The translations under genes and the position numbers were made by a program. From JAAYCT01 sp964499575 (GTDB taxonomy: Bacteria; Bacillota; Clostridia; Saccharofermentanales; Saccharofermentanaceae), in the NCBI GenBank assembly GCA_964499575.1, contig CAZCLK010000004.1:1-64000 (forward strand): DNA of 64,000 bases. Direction: 5' to 3'. Positions 49,802-59,581 of this stretch are shown piece by piece. How positions within the stretch are numbered: the stretch's first letter is position 1; each line of letters opens with the position of its first letter. Below the pieces are notes generated by a model. That model searched no databases and was not told the origin of the DNA. It saw nothing but the letters and a program-made list of their open reading frames with translations.

Positions 49802-50875
49802 ATGAGCGTTAACAACAATTATTCCCAGCCGGTGAATCCCGGATATCCTCCCCGATATCCGTACGCGCCGCAACCGCAGCCCAAGAAAAGCAACGGATGC
49901 CTGATTGCGGGGCTCATCGGCGGCGGAGTTCTGATCCTGGGGTTCATCATCTTCGCGGTGATCATATTTTCAGCGCTGGCATCCGTCGGTAAAAACGCAA
50001 GTTCCACTGACGCGCCGTCCTATACGGGACATGACGGCTATGTTGCGGTCCTTCATATCGAGGGCACAATCGCGAGCACCGCCGAAACCGGATTGTTTTC
50101 GGCCGCCGATGGGTATGACCAGCAGTATCTGATGAATTCCGTTATGAATCTTGCAAACGACCCCGACAATAAGGGGCTCCTGTTGTATATCGACTCGCCG
50201 GGGGGAGAGGTTTACGCGACGGATGAGCTTTACCTGCGTATCATCGATTACAAAGAACGGACCGGACGTCCCGTTTATACTTATTGCGCAAGCATGGCGG
50301 CCTCCGGCGGTTATTATCTTGCCGCAGCTGCGGATCAGATCCTTATGAATCGCAATTGTATGACCGGATCCATCGGTGTGACCGCCGGCACGACAATCGA
50401 TATTTCGGAGTTTCTCGAAAAGAACGGCATCAAGACAACATCGATATACGTCGGAAAAAACAAGACCATGGGCAGCAATTTCGAGGAGTTCACGGAAGAG
50501 CAGAAGGAGATCTATGTCAGTATCCTTAAGGAGACCTACGACCAGTTTGTCGCCATTGTGGCGGAAGGTCGCGACATGGAGATCTCCGAAGTCGAAACGC
50601 TCGCCGACGGCAGGATTTATTCTCCGAAACAGGCCCTCGAAAACGGGCTGATCGACGGGATCATGGGGTATGATGAGGCGGTTCATCAATTCATCAGTGA
50701 CAACAATTGGTCTGAGGATACGCAGGTACTGAATTTTCAACCGATCACGGACGTGAGCCTCTCGGATCTGTTCATGATGATCGGCGGCAATCGGAAGACC
50801 GAACTGGAAACCTACTTGTCTTACGTGGATAATCCGATTGACGGAATTGCCTACTATTACGAAGGGCTCGGCTGA
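49802..50875 (+). CDS. sppA: Signal peptide peptidase SppA
   Basis: Membrane serine protease of 357 residues that degrades leftover signal peptides. A Pro/Tyr-rich cytoplasmic N-terminus (about 1-30) precedes one transmembrane helix (33-59). The catalytic domain shows 'YIDSPGGEVYATDE', the nucleophile Ser158 in 'SMAASGGYYLA', 'TGSIGV' and the Lys region 'YVGKNKTMGS' (Lys209), as in short SppA forms. GGAGG lies before ATG 49802. A strong terminator follows. Confidence 0.92.
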   Translation: MSVNNNYSQPVNPGYPPRYPYAPQPQPKKSNGCLIAGLIGGGVLILGFIIFAVIIFSALASVGKNASSTDAPSYTGHDGYVAVLHIEGTIASTAETGLFSAADGYDQQYLMNSVMNLANDPDNKGLLLYIDSPGGEVYATDELYLRIIDYKERTGRPVYTYCASMAASGGYYLAAAADQILMNRNCMTGSIGVTAGTTIDISEFLEKNGIKTTSIYVGKNKTMGSNFEEFTEEQKEIYVSILKETYDQFVAIVAEGRDMEISEVETLADGRIYSPKQALENGLIDGIMGYDEAVHQFISDNNWSEDTQVLNFQPITDVSLSDLFMMIGGNRKTELETYLSYVDNPIDGIAYYYEGLG

Positions 50876-50935
50876 GCCCGACGACTGCGGGGGGGTCGAA
50901 CCATAACGACCGACCGACGTCTTGACACAAACGCA

Positions 50936-50984
50936 AAACGGACTGTTTTTCCGGGTTCGACGGCAAAAACAGTCCGTTTATTAT
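50936..50984 (+). terminator. Bidirectional terminator between sppA and the nucleotidyltransferase gene
   Basis: AAACGGACTGTTTTT (50936-50950) pairs with AAAAACAGTCCGTTT (50965-50979). T runs on both strands let it serve both convergent genes. Confidence 0.88.
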
Positions 50985-51021
50985 TCGTTTGAAAAAGAGG
51001 TTGTTCGGGACTTCCGGCGCG

Positions 51022-51798
51022 CTATTCGTCGACGAGCGGTTTTCGGGACTTCCAGAGTGTGTCAAACCGCTCGCAAACGTCCCGATAATTCTCCGGCGTG
51101 CCGATATCGATACAAGTTCCGTCCGCCCGGTACGCGTAAACGTCCTGCCGCTTATAAAGCCAGGCCGGGAAGTTTCCGGGAGCGTCCGGCGTGTTGCCCT
51201 CATCGAGGTACTCGCGGATCAGCGGAAGCGTCTCTTTTTCGTAAAAATAGGTCGCGTAGATCGCGGTGTCCGACTCGGGCTCCGTCGGCTTCTCGACCAT
51301 TCGCAACACCTTTCCGTTTTCATCCAGGGTTGCGACCGCAAGCTTTTGCAGTTGGCTGATCTCGGGAACGTAAATGGCGATCAGGGTATCCTTCCCGGTT
51401 TGTCTGAAAAAATCGTACATGTCCCGTATCCGGTACGTAAACAGGTTGTCTCCCGCAATAATGACGACGTCCTCGTCGATCCCGAGCGTATCGATCGCGA
51501 ATTGAATGTCGCCGATCGCGCCGAGCCGGGTCTCATTATCCACGGTGCCGTCGTCCAAAACGACGATCGGTGTGTTCGGATTGACTTGAAGACGCGCTTG
51601 CGCCCAGCCCTCAAAATGCGCGGCGAACCGGTGATTGCTGATCAGGACAATCCGTGTGATATCGGGAAGCGTATCGATCTCGTCGACGATGTAGTCGAGC
51701 ATTGCCCGGCCTGCGACGGGAAGAAGCGGCTTGGGCGTATTGACGGTCAACGGGTACAGGCGTGTCGCGTAACCGGCAACGAGTAAAATAGCGATCAT
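51022..51798 (-). CDS. Sugar-1-phosphate nucleotidyltransferase
   Basis: Nucleotidyltransferase of 258 residues of the RmlA/GalU-like type. The signature 'LVAGYATRLYPLTVNTPKPLLP' has the usual GxxTRLxPLT...PK pattern, and 'IIAGDNLFTY' and 'MVEKPTEP' follow. The ATG at 51798 is preceded by GGAGGTGCCT; the frame is open from 51912. Sugar and nucleotide are not determined; no pathway genes flank it. Confidence 0.87.
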   Translation of the reverse strand: MIAILLVAGYATRLYPLTVNTPKPLLPVAGRAMLDYIVDEIDTLPDITRIVLISNHRFAAHFEGWAQARLQVNPNTPIVVLDDGTVDNETRLGAIGDIQFAIDTLGIDEDVVIIAGDNLFTYRIRDMYDFFRQTGKDTLIAIYVPEISQLQKLAVATLDENGKVLRMVEKPTEPESDTAIYATYFYEKETLPLIREYLDEGNTPDAPGNFPAWLYKRQDVYAYRADGTCIDIGTPENYRDVCERFDTLWKSRKPLVDE

Positions 51799-51932
51799 AG
51801 GCACCTCCGGAAGGATATTGCTATCGATATCGTAACAGGGAAGGAGGAAGAATGGAAGTCCCGGGCAAGCTTTCGGTATCGGGTTTCGGGTTCGGTATCC
51901 GGACAATAACATCCGAAAAATATATTATCCCC

Positions 51933-51961
51933 GTTATAAACGGATTCGTTTCGTGTATAAT
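51933..51961 (+). promoter_or_regulatory. Promoter of the glmU-pth-mfd cluster
   Basis: GTTATA (51933-51938) and TATAAT (51956-51961) are 17 bases apart, 127 bases before glmU. I see no riboswitch in the leader. Confidence 0.6.
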
Positions 51962-52088
51962 GATCGTGGATAACACGGATGAAACCGAAGCGATCGTACC
52001 CCTGTGCGACGCGCTTTCGGCGTATTTTTGTGTGGTCTGGTAGGCCCTTTGAAAATAATAATACTTCTCAATAAAGGAGAAACACAAC

Positions 52089-53498
52089 ATGGATGTATGC
52101 GCGGTTGTCATGGCGGCCGGAGAAGGAAAAAGAATGAACACCCGTCACTCGAAGGTCGCCCAATGGGCGGCGGGAAGACCGATTATCCTTTGGGTCGCCA
52201 AGGCGCTTCACGGAGTGGGCGCCAAAGAACAGGTATACATTGTCGGACATAAACAGGAGGAGGTTCGGGCCGTGCTCGGCGAGGACGTCGCGTTCGTCCT
52301 TCAAGAAAAACAACTCGGAACCGGGCATGCCGTGATGCAGGCCACTCCTTTTCTGGAGGGAAGAAACGGTTGTACAATCGTCCTTCCCGGGGATGCGCCG
52401 CTGATTACCAGCGAGACGTTGCGTGCCGCGATTGAACTTTTCGAAAAGGGTGATTACGCCGCAGTGGTGGTCTCCGCCATCGCCGACGATCCGACCGGTT
52501 ACGGTAGGCTGGTGCGCGATCCGGACGGAAATGTCACGCGGATCGTCGAGGACCGTGACGCTACCGATGAGGAGAAGCAGATCAAGGAGATCAACTCGTC
52601 ATTCTACTGCTTCCGTACACCGCTTCTGATCTCGGCTTTGGGTCGCATCGGTGCTCAAAATGCGCAGAAGGAATATTATCTTCCGGATACCATCGAAATT
52701 CTGATACGCGACGGACATAAGGTCGGCGCGTATATCGCGCCCTTCGACGAGACGCGCGGTGTCAACGACCGGATTGAGCTTCAGCAAGCCGGAAAAATCC
52801 TCAATCGCAAGATATGCGCCCGCCACATGAAAAACGGTGTCGAAATCATTGACACGGAAACGACCTGGATCGACGATACCGTAGAGATCGGCAAGGATTC
52901 CGTATTGCTCCCCGGCACGATCCTGCGCGGGAATACAAAAATCGGAGAAGATTGTCTCATCGGCGAGAATACGCGGATCGAGGATTCGATCGTGCTGGAC
53001 GGAACAACGGTTGAAAACTCGGTTTTGCGGACGTGTGTCGTAGGAAAAAACTGCCGGATCGGACCGTTTTCACATATCCGCCCGGACAGCGTTTTGGGCG
53101 ACAACATCACGATCGGCGCGTATGTCGAGGTCAAGAACTCGACGGTCGGCGACTACTCCCGTGCGCGCCATTTGACGTATATCGGCGATGCGCAGGTCGG
53201 AAAGAACGTCAATTTCGGCTGCGGGACGGTGACATGCAATTATGACGGACTGGATAAGTCGGCATGCATCATCCGCGACAACGTGTTCATCGGGGGCAAT
53301 TCCAATCTGATTTCTCCCGTGACCCTGAACGAGAATTCCTATATTGCTGCAGGTTCAACGATTACCGACGACGTGCCCGAGCTGAGTCTGGCGATCGCGC
53401 GGGCGCAGCAGATCAATAAGGACAACTGGGTGGTGAAGAAGGATCGCCTGCGCAGCAGTAAACTGATCCAGCCGGACAGAAGGCGCGGGGGCATTTAG
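52089..53498 (+). CDS. glmU: Bifunctional N-acetylglucosamine-1-phosphate uridyltransferase/acetyltransferase
   Basis: Makes UDP-GlcNAc for cell wall. The N-terminal uridyltransferase has 'AAGEGKRM' and 'EKQLGTGHAVMQA'; from about residue 250 the left-handed beta-helix of hexapeptide repeats ('IGKDSVLLPGTILRGNTKIG') carries the acetyltransferase, with 'IGDAQVGKNVNFGCGTVTCNYDG' near the active site. At 469 residues it is full length. 'RHSKVAQWAAGRP' differs from the common LPKVLHPVAGKP but keeps the Lys. The cluster glmU-pth-mfd matches Bacillus order apart from missing genes. Confidence 0.95.
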   Translation: MDVCAVVMAAGEGKRMNTRHSKVAQWAAGRPIILWVAKALHGVGAKEQVYIVGHKQEEVRAVLGEDVAFVLQEKQLGTGHAVMQATPFLEGRNGCTIVLPGDAPLITSETLRAAIELFEKGDYAAVVVSAIADDPTGYGRLVRDPDGNVTRIVEDRDATDEEKQIKEINSSFYCFRTPLLISALGRIGAQNAQKEYYLPDTIEILIRDGHKVGAYIAPFDETRGVNDRIELQQAGKILNRKICARHMKNGVEIIDTETTWIDDTVEIGKDSVLLPGTILRGNTKIGEDCLIGENTRIEDSIVLDGTTVENSVLRTCVVGKNCRIGPFSHIRPDSVLGDNITIGAYVEVKNSTVGDYSRARHLTYIGDAQVGKNVNFGCGTVTCNYDGLDKSACIIRDNVFIGGNSNLISPVTLNENSYIAAGSTITDDVPELSLAIARAQQINKDNWVVKKDRLRSSKLIQPDRRRGGI

Positions 53499-53499
53499 G

Positions 53500-54033
53500 A
53501 TGTGGCTGATAGCAGGCCTCGGAAATCCGGGCTCGAAATACGTTTTCAACCGGCATAACTGCGGATTCATGGCCCTCGAGGTCCTCGCACAGCGCAATTC
53601 CATAGACTTGCGCAAGAAAAAGTTTTCCGGTGAGTACGGGAAGGGTCGGATCCGGGGCGAGGAGGTGGTCCTCCTTCGTCCGAGCACCTACATGAATTGC
53701 TCCGGCAAGAGTATCCGAGAGGCTTCCGTGTTTTTCAAAGTGCCGCCGGATCGCATCATTGTTATCTACGACGATATCGATCTGCCGCTCGGGACGATTC
53801 GGGTCCGGGCATCCGGAGGTCCGGGTACCCATAACGGAATGAAATCCGTTGTTGAGGAAATCGGAACGCGGGAGTTCGTCCGCGTCCGGATCGGGATCGG
53901 GCCGGCTCCGGAACACTTCGATTTGGCGGATTATGTCTTGTCGGATATTCCCGCGGAACAACGCGAAACGATGTTCAACGCATTTGTCGAAGCCGCCGGG
54001 GCCGTCGAGAAGCGAATCGGAGAAAATCGATGA
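53500..54033 (+). CDS. pth: Peptidyl-tRNA hydrolase
   Basis: Recycles peptidyl-tRNA dropped from ribosomes. The 177 residues show 'GLGNPGSKYVFNRHNCGFMAL' with the catalytic His, 'PSTYMNCSGKSI', 'IVIYDDIDLPLGTIRVRASGGPGTHNGMKS', all standard. It starts 1 base after the glmU stop and overlaps mfd as ATGA (54030-54033). Confidence 0.95.
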   Translation: MWLIAGLGNPGSKYVFNRHNCGFMALEVLAQRNSIDLRKKKFSGEYGKGRIRGEEVVLLRPSTYMNCSGKSIREASVFFKVPPDRIIVIYDDIDLPLGTIRVRASGGPGTHNGMKSVVEEIGTREFVRVRIGIGPAPEHFDLADYVLSDIPAEQRETMFNAFVEAAGAVEKRIGENR

Positions 54034-57000
54034 CCGCTCGTGATCATTTTATGCAACACGGTCCGGGAAATATGAGGGCGTCGGGTGACACTACGATCGC
54101 CGATGTGCTTTCCGCCGCGTCGGGCGACCCCGGCTTTACGCAAACGGTCGGCCTGTTTCAAAAACGAAACGTAAACCGGCGGGTCAATCTGACCGGGATG
54201 CCCGAACCGATGAAAGCCTACCTGATTGCTTCGCTGTGCTCGGAAATGAAGCGCCCTGCGGTGGTCGTTGTTTCAGACGAGCTTACCGCGCGCAGATTCC
54301 AGGCCGATCTTTCCGCTTTTACGGAGAAAGAAGCCTTGATCTTAAGGCCGCGCGAGCAAAGCCTGGTCGATGTTGACGCATCCTCGCGCGGGACGGAAAT
54401 CGACCGGATCCGCACGTTGCGGCGTCTTGTTAACGGAGACTGTCCCGCCGTCATCGTGACCGCGGGCGCATTGTCCAACCGGTTATTGCCGGCGGGCGAT
54501 TTTCGAAAAGCAGAGATCGTACTGTCCCGCTCGATGCGTGTCAGCCCGGAGGACCTGGCGATGCGACTTGCCGGAAACGGCTACGAGCGTGCCCGCTCCG
54601 TCGAGGGAGAGGGCGAGTTTGCCAGGAGAGGCGATATTTTGGATGTTTTTCCGGTCGGATATGATCTGCCGATCCGCATATCGTTTTTTGACGACGAGAT
54701 CGACGGGATTAAGTCATTTGACCTGGAAACACAGCGTTCCGTTGAAATATTGAAGACCATACGCATCGATATTGCACGGGAAATCCTGATCCCCGATCAT
54801 CGACGGGACGCGATTGCCCGGGAAATCGCCGAGGAGGGCGAAAAGGCGCGCGCGCAAGCTTTTTCAAGGGGCGCTTCCCGGGATGTCTGCGAGCGGATCC
54901 TGCGCGGAGCCCAACAGGACGCCGAGCATGTTTCCGAAGGCGCCCTGTCCACGGGGCTGGAGAAATGGATCCGGTTGATTTACAGGAAGAGCGACACGGT
55001 GCTCGGCTATGTTCGAAGCACGGACGCGCTTCTTTTTGTCGATGAGCTCCTGCAGATCCGCAAACGATCGGACGCGCATGCGGCGGATTTTGCCCAGCGT
55101 TTTGCCGCCCTTCTCGAAAAAGGCCAGATCCTTCCGTTTTCCGAAGACATCCTCGTGCGGAGCCCGGATCTGATGATCGAACTGGACCGCATGCCCGAGG
55201 TGATTACGCTGTCCACTCTGCCGACCTCCGGGAACGGTCTGCCGGGCGGCGAACGGATCGAAATCTCCGGGCGTGCCTGCGACAGTTTCCGGGGTCATGA
55301 GGAGCATTTGGCGAAACGGATCTCCGAAAGGAATCAGGAATATAAACGGACCTTCATCCTCGCCGGAGAAGGCGCCCGCGCGGATCGCCTGAAGTCGTTC
55401 CTTTTCGAGCGGGAGGCGTTTGTTCCGGTTCTCAAGGCATCGATTCCGCTGGGCTTCGAGTATCCCGGTGCCGGGCTTCTGATCGCTGGAACCCAGGATG
55501 TTTTCGGTATTGATCGCCCGATCCGGAGAAAGAAACTTCAGGGTGTCCGCATTGATCTGTTCAGTGACCTCATCCCCGGTGAACTTGTCGTTCACGATGT
55601 CCACGGCATCGGGCGCTATGAAGGGATCACCAATCTCCAGAGCGGGACTGCGCGCAGGGATTACCTGAAGATTACCTATGCCTCGGACGATTCCCTGTAT
55701 ATACCGATGGAGAGTCTCGACTCGATCCAGAAATATGTCGGCACCGAAGGCCGGACGCCCAAACTGTCGCGGCTGGGCGGACAGGACTGGAACCGTATGA
55801 AGGAGCGGGCGCGCGGGAGCATTCGGAAGCTCGCGATCGATCTCGTTGCGCTTTATGCCCGGAGGCGCGAACTCAAGGGTCATGCATTTTCGCCGGACTC
55901 GCCGTGGCAGCTCCAGTTTGAAGAGGACTTCCCATATCCCGAGACGAAGGATCAAATCAATGCGATTCGCGAGATCAAGGCCGACATGGAGAGCGAAGGA
56001 ATCATGGACCGCCTCCTGTGCGGCGATGTCGGCTTCGGAAAGACCGAGGTTGCTTTTCGCGCGATATTCAAGGCCGTCATGGACGGGAAGCAGGCGGTCA
56101 TGCTCGCGCCGACGACCGTTCTTGTCCAACAGCATTATGAAAACTTGAAAGAGCGGCTCCGGGGATACCCCGTCAACATCGGGCTCCTGTCGCGTTTTGC
56201 TCACCCAAAAGAGGTGAAAAGTACGCTTAAAGGCCTGAATGACGGCGCGGTGGATGTTGTCGTCGGGACACACCGGCTGTTATCCAAGGATGTGATCCCG
56301 AAGGATCTGGGGCTTTTGGTCGTCGACGAGGAGCAACGCTTCGGCGTGGAGCACAAGGAACGCATCAAGGCATTGCGATCGTCGGTCGATGTGCTCACGC
56401 TGACCGCCACTCCGATCCCGAGGACACTGCAAATGTCCCTGTCCGGAATCCGGGATATCTCCGTCATCGAGGAACCCCCGCTCGACCGGCGGCCGGTACA
56501 GACCTACGTATTGGAATACGATCCGGATATCGTAACGGACGCATGTTTACGGGAGATATCCAGACAGGGACAGGTTTTCTACCTTTTTAACGACACGCAT
56601 CGGATCGAGGAGAAGGTCATCGAATTGGAAAAGGCCTTGCCGGGAGCCCGGATCGTCATGGGTCACGGAAAAATGGCCGAGCGTCAACTGGAAAGCGTGA
56701 TCGAGAGTTTTATCCGCCATGAGGCGGATATTCTGGTCTGTACGACCATCATCGAATCCGGGATCGACATGCCGAACGTCAACACCCTCATTGTCGAGGA
56801 CGCCGACCGGTTCGGGTTGTCCCAGCTGTATCAGCTTCGGGGACGCGTCGGCCGCTCGGATCGTCAGGCATACGCGTATATCACGTACCGGCGCGACAAG
56901 GTGTTGACCGAGGACGCCCAAAAGCGCCTGGCGGCGATCCGGGATTTTACCGAACTGGGCTCGGGCTTTAAGATCGCGCTCAAGGATCTCGAGGTGCGCG

Positions 57001-57596
57001 GCGCGGGTAATCTACTGGGAAGCGAACAGCACGGGCAGATGGACGTCATCGGATACGAGCTCTATTGCCGGATGCTCGACGAAGAGATTAAGGAACTGCA
57101 GGGCATTGACATGATCCGGACGCGGGACGCGACATTTGATATTGACATCGACGCGTACATTTCACCGAACTATATATCCGATGAAGGACAGCGTATGGAT
57201 GCCTACCGAAGGATCGCCGCGATTTCCGATAACAAGGATTACCGGGATGTCCGGGATGAACTGACGGACCGTTACGGCGCTCTGCCGGAGGAAGCCCGGG
57301 TGTTGACCGACATCGCGTATATCCGACGCATTGCCGCGCGCTCCGGCTTTTCGCGCGTCGCCGTGAAGGACGGTACGGCGCACCTGTATTATGCCGAAGA
57401 TGCGCACCCGAATATGGAGGCACTCTCAAGGGTGCTGGCCGATCCGCAAAATACCGGTAGGATCCTTCTGTCGGCGATCGGTAAGCCCTACGTTCGCTAC
57501 AGTCCGGAAGACCCGAAACCCGCTTCCGTCGTGCGGCAGTTAAGACGTTTTTTCCTGCTGATGGAAGGAATGGAGGTCGATGATGAAGATTCTTGA
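54030..57596 (+). CDS. mfd: Transcription-repair coupling factor
   Basis: ATP-dependent translocase of 1188 residues that removes RNA polymerase stalled at DNA damage and recruits UvrA. The UvrB-homology module lies in about the first 350 residues ('GEGEFARRGDILDVFPVG'), the polymerase-interacting domain at about 515-575 ('GELVVHDVHGIGRYEG'), then the helicase motor: Walker A 'GDVGFGKTEVA', 'VVDEEQRFGV' and 'TATPIPRTLQ', with the TRG motif 'RGRVGRSDRQAYAY' region and a C-terminal regulatory domain. Full length. It overlaps pth upstream and the cyclase gene by 14 bases downstream. Confidence 0.96.
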   Translation: MTARDHFMQHGPGNMRASGDTTIADVLSAASGDPGFTQTVGLFQKRNVNRRVNLTGMPEPMKAYLIASLCSEMKRPAVVVVSDELTARRFQADLSAFTEKEALILRPREQSLVDVDASSRGTEIDRIRTLRRLVNGDCPAVIVTAGALSNRLLPAGDFRKAEIVLSRSMRVSPEDLAMRLAGNGYERARSVEGEGEFARRGDILDVFPVGYDLPIRISFFDDEIDGIKSFDLETQRSVEILKTIRIDIAREILIPDHRRDAIAREIAEEGEKARAQAFSRGASRDVCERILRGAQQDAEHVSEGALSTGLEKWIRLIYRKSDTVLGYVRSTDALLFVDELLQIRKRSDAHAADFAQRFAALLEKGQILPFSEDILVRSPDLMIELDRMPEVITLSTLPTSGNGLPGGERIEISGRACDSFRGHEEHLAKRISERNQEYKRTFILAGEGARADRLKSFLFEREAFVPVLKASIPLGFEYPGAGLLIAGTQDVFGIDRPIRRKKLQGVRIDLFSDLIPGELVVHDVHGIGRYEGITNLQSGTARRDYLKITYASDDSLYIPMESLDSIQKYVGTEGRTPKLSRLGGQDWNRMKERARGSIRKLAIDLVALYARRRELKGHAFSPDSPWQLQFEEDFPYPETKDQINAIREIKADMESEGIMDRLLCGDVGFGKTEVAFRAIFKAVMDGKQAVMLAPTTVLVQQHYENLKERLRGYPVNIGLLSRFAHPKEVKSTLKGLNDGAVDVVVGTHRLLSKDVIPKDLGLLVVDEEQRFGVEHKERIKALRSSVDVLTLTATPIPRTLQMSLSGIRDISVIEEPPLDRRPVQTYVLEYDPDIVTDACLREISRQGQVFYLFNDTHRIEEKVIELEKALPGARIVMGHGKMAERQLESVIESFIRHEADILVCTTIIESGIDMPNVNTLIVEDADRFGLSQLYQLRGRVGRSDRQAYAYITYRRDKVLTEDAQKRLAAIRDFTELGSGFKIALKDLEVRGAGNLLGSEQHGQMDVIGYELYCRMLDEEIKELQGIDMIRTRDATFDIDIDAYISPNYISDEGQRMDAYRRIAAISDNKDYRDVRDELTDRYGALPEEARVLTDIAYIRRIAARSGFSRVAVKDGTAHLYYAEDAHPNMEALSRVLADPQNTGRILLSAIGKPYVRYSPEDPKPASVVRQLRRFFLLMEGMEVDDEDS

Positions 57597-58224
57597 TCTG
57601 AGCATGAGAATTTCTTCGGCAATGCCCGTATTTCCGGGCGACCCCGAAGTCCGTATTGACGTATCCCGGGGATTTCCCGATCACGCGTATCAGGTGTCGA
57701 CGCTTTGTCTCGGAAGTCATACGGGGACACATGCGGACGCGCCGCGGCATTTTTTGCCCGACGGCGCCGACATATCGGAGATCGGACTTCAAAGCTTCAC
57801 GGGCGAGGCGATATGCCTGCGACCGGGCCTTGCGGAGTCGGAGGGAAGGACGGTCATCGATTTGAGCGAAAAGCAAAAAAGACAAATCCTTACGGATGAC
57901 CGGATTATTTTCTCGACCGGTTGGGAAAGAAAGGCCGGCACACCGGATTATTTTTCCGGGTTTCCGGTGTTCTCCGACGGATTGATCGACTTTCTGCTCG
58001 AAAAGCGCCCGCTCCTGATCGGCGCCGACCTGCCGACTCTGTCCGGACCGGGCGATCCGTTTCAGATGCATCGCGTGTTTTTCAAGCAACGGGCAGTCTT
58101 TATCGAAGGGCTTATCCGAACCGGGGAGTTGCCGGAAGGACGCTTCTATTTTTCGGCCGCGCCCTTACAAATCGAAAACGGAGATGGTTCACCGGTGCGG
58201 GCTTATGCTATAGTGGATGGATGA
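57583..58224 (+). CDS. Cyclase family protein (kynurenine formamidase-like)
   Basis: Metal-dependent hydrolase of 213 residues. The family motif 'GSHTGTHADAPRHF' near residue 46 provides the metal ligands, and 'LDLSMRISSAMPVFPGDP' is the typical start. Members hydrolyse N-formylkynurenine, isatin or other amides; no kynurenine pathway gene is near, so the substrate is open. The ATG at 57583 is 6 bases after GGAGG; another ATG at 57580 is too close. It is probably cotranscribed with mfd. Confidence 0.85.
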   Translation: MKILDLSMRISSAMPVFPGDPEVRIDVSRGFPDHAYQVSTLCLGSHTGTHADAPRHFLPDGADISEIGLQSFTGEAICLRPGLAESEGRTVIDLSEKQKRQILTDDRIIFSTGWERKAGTPDYFSGFPVFSDGLIDFLLEKRPLLIGADLPTLSGPGDPFQMHRVFFKQRAVFIEGLIRTGELPEGRFYFSAAPLQIENGDGSPVRAYAIVDG

Positions 58225-58249
58225 AAAAGAAATCACGGAGGATAAAGAT

Positions 58250-59197
58250 ATGGATGTACCGGACAAGGATTCGAATGTTGAACGTACGGGCGATGCGCTG
58301 AATCCGGAAGACAATATTATGGTTGATTTGCCCTCGGACGGGGGAACGGCAGAAATTCCGGACGAAGAGGTATTGCCCGACACAAAAGGCGTCGATCCGA
58401 AGGGAAAACCGTCCTCTTCCGGTAAGCGACTGCCTGTGTCCGCGATCGTTTTGTCCGTGGTGTGCCTTCTGCTTGCGACCGCGCTTCTGCTGACCCAGTT
58501 CGGCGTGATCGGTACACTGCGCAAATCATCGGCATCTTCTCACCCGGACTGGTTCGCCTCCCCCGAGGAATCCATCCGCTATTTTGTAGAGAGCGTCCGG
58601 GACAATCAATTTGACGCGGCGTGTACCGCGTTTGCCGGAGAAGAAATCTCGACCGAGGCTCAATTCGCTCTTCAGTTGGAGCGAGTTGGTTCCTATAATC
58701 CGCTGGCACAGAGCAATATGCCGGAGCAGTACGCGGCGTATTCGCCCGCGGTTCTGGCTGTTTCTATGGGAAGATCCGCCGGAAGCACATTACAGTTCGC
58801 ATCCAGCCTCCTTCTGGGGGAAGAGTATATGCAGCAGGTCACATTTTCGACCGAGCCGGAAACGGCCAAGATGGAAATAGCGGAGATCGAGCGTCGTTTG
58901 GATCCGACGAAACTCAAGGATCTTGCCCTTATCCGTGTGGACGTGATTGATGCCGACTATCAAAGTTCGGAAGAATACAAGAATTTTATTGAAAAGCGGG
59001 TGGAGGCTTTCGGCTATGACAGTTATACCGAATACATGGCGCTCGTGAAGAAGGGCGATGTCTTCTATGTCGCGATGTTCGCGATGGTTTCCGATAACGG
59101 AAAATGGAAGATCTACGAAATGAATTCCGGGTTGCTTCAATTTTCTTATGCGGTTGCGATCCCGATTTCGGAAGAAGATTACCTCAAAATGATCTGA
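58250..59197 (+). CDS. Hypothetical single-pass membrane protein
   Basis: Protein of 315 residues: acidic disordered N-terminus (about 1-55), one transmembrane helix near 62-84, and an outside domain of roughly 220 residues starting 'SPEESIRYFVESVRDNQFDAACTAF', a pattern of NTF2-like or DUF4878-type lumazine-fold domains, though I do not claim a match. The ATG at 58250 follows GGAGGATAAAGAT; the frame is open from 58217. A terminator follows. Confidence 0.7.
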   Translation: MDVPDKDSNVERTGDALNPEDNIMVDLPSDGGTAEIPDEEVLPDTKGVDPKGKPSSSGKRLPVSAIVLSVVCLLLATALLLTQFGVIGTLRKSSASSHPDWFASPEESIRYFVESVRDNQFDAACTAFAGEEISTEAQFALQLERVGSYNPLAQSNMPEQYAAYSPAVLAVSMGRSAGSTLQFASSLLLGEEYMQQVTFSTEPETAKMEIAEIERRLDPTKLKDLALIRVDVIDADYQSSEEYKNFIEKRVEAFGYDSYTEYMALVKKGDVFYVAMFAMVSDNGKWKIYEMNSGLLQFSYAVAIPISEEDYLKMI

Positions 59198-59301
59198 CGC
59201 CGAAACAGGCGAGGGCAGAGGGTGTGACCGGAACGTGCCGGAATCCGGAAGACACCGGCAATCAAATACTTGCGGGAAACCCCGCCGATTCAATACAACG
59301 G

Positions 59302-59343
59302 AAAAGGACTGTCCGCGGCGTAAAGCCCCGAACAGTCCTTTTT
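59302..59343 (+). terminator. Rho-independent terminator
   Basis: AAAAGGACTGT (59302-59312) pairs with ACAGTCCTTTT (59332-59342). Read on the minus strand it can also end the tRNA transcript. Confidence 0.85.
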
Positions 59344-59345
59344 GA

Positions 59346-59420
59346 TGGCGCTTCGGACAGGAGTCGAACCCGTATCGGCAGTACCGGAAACTGCTGTCCT
59401 ATCCATTGAACGACCGAAGC
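59346..59420 (-). tRNA. tRNA-Arg (anticodon CCG)
   Basis: The minus strand folds as a cloverleaf: acceptor GCTTCGG/CCGAAGC, anticodon stem GCAGT/ACTGC with loop TTCCGGT (anticodon CCG), T arm with TTCGACT, discriminator G, and an encoded CCA end. It reads CGG codons. It stands alone with its own strong promoter. Confidence 0.95.
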
Positions 59421-59465
59421 ATGCCGCATAAGATAAGCCGGCGGGATGATAACACCGCGAACATT

Positions 59466-59494
59466 ATTATAGCGATGGAAGGGGACGTTGACAA
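59466..59494 (-). promoter_or_regulatory. Promoter of tRNA-Arg
   Basis: On the minus strand TTGTCA (59494-59489) and TATAAT (59471-59466) are 17 bases apart, placing the start about 40 bases before the tRNA. Nothing else is seen in 59421-59581. Confidence 0.82.
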
Positions 59495-59581
59495 GCAGTC
59501 GGCTTAAATCCTTTTTACGAAAATGAAGCTTCATATAAAAGCGCCATTGCGCAGCATTCGACGGCGAACGGACTTCGCCGA

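Noticed and set aside
51852..52043. 63-codon ORF before glmU
   Set aside because: It spans the glmU promoter and has no motif.
54864..56273. 469-codon minus-strand ORF inside mfd
   Set aside because: It is antisense to a full-length, motif-rich mfd and its product is Arg/His/Pro-rich without any motif; a shadow of high-GC codon use.
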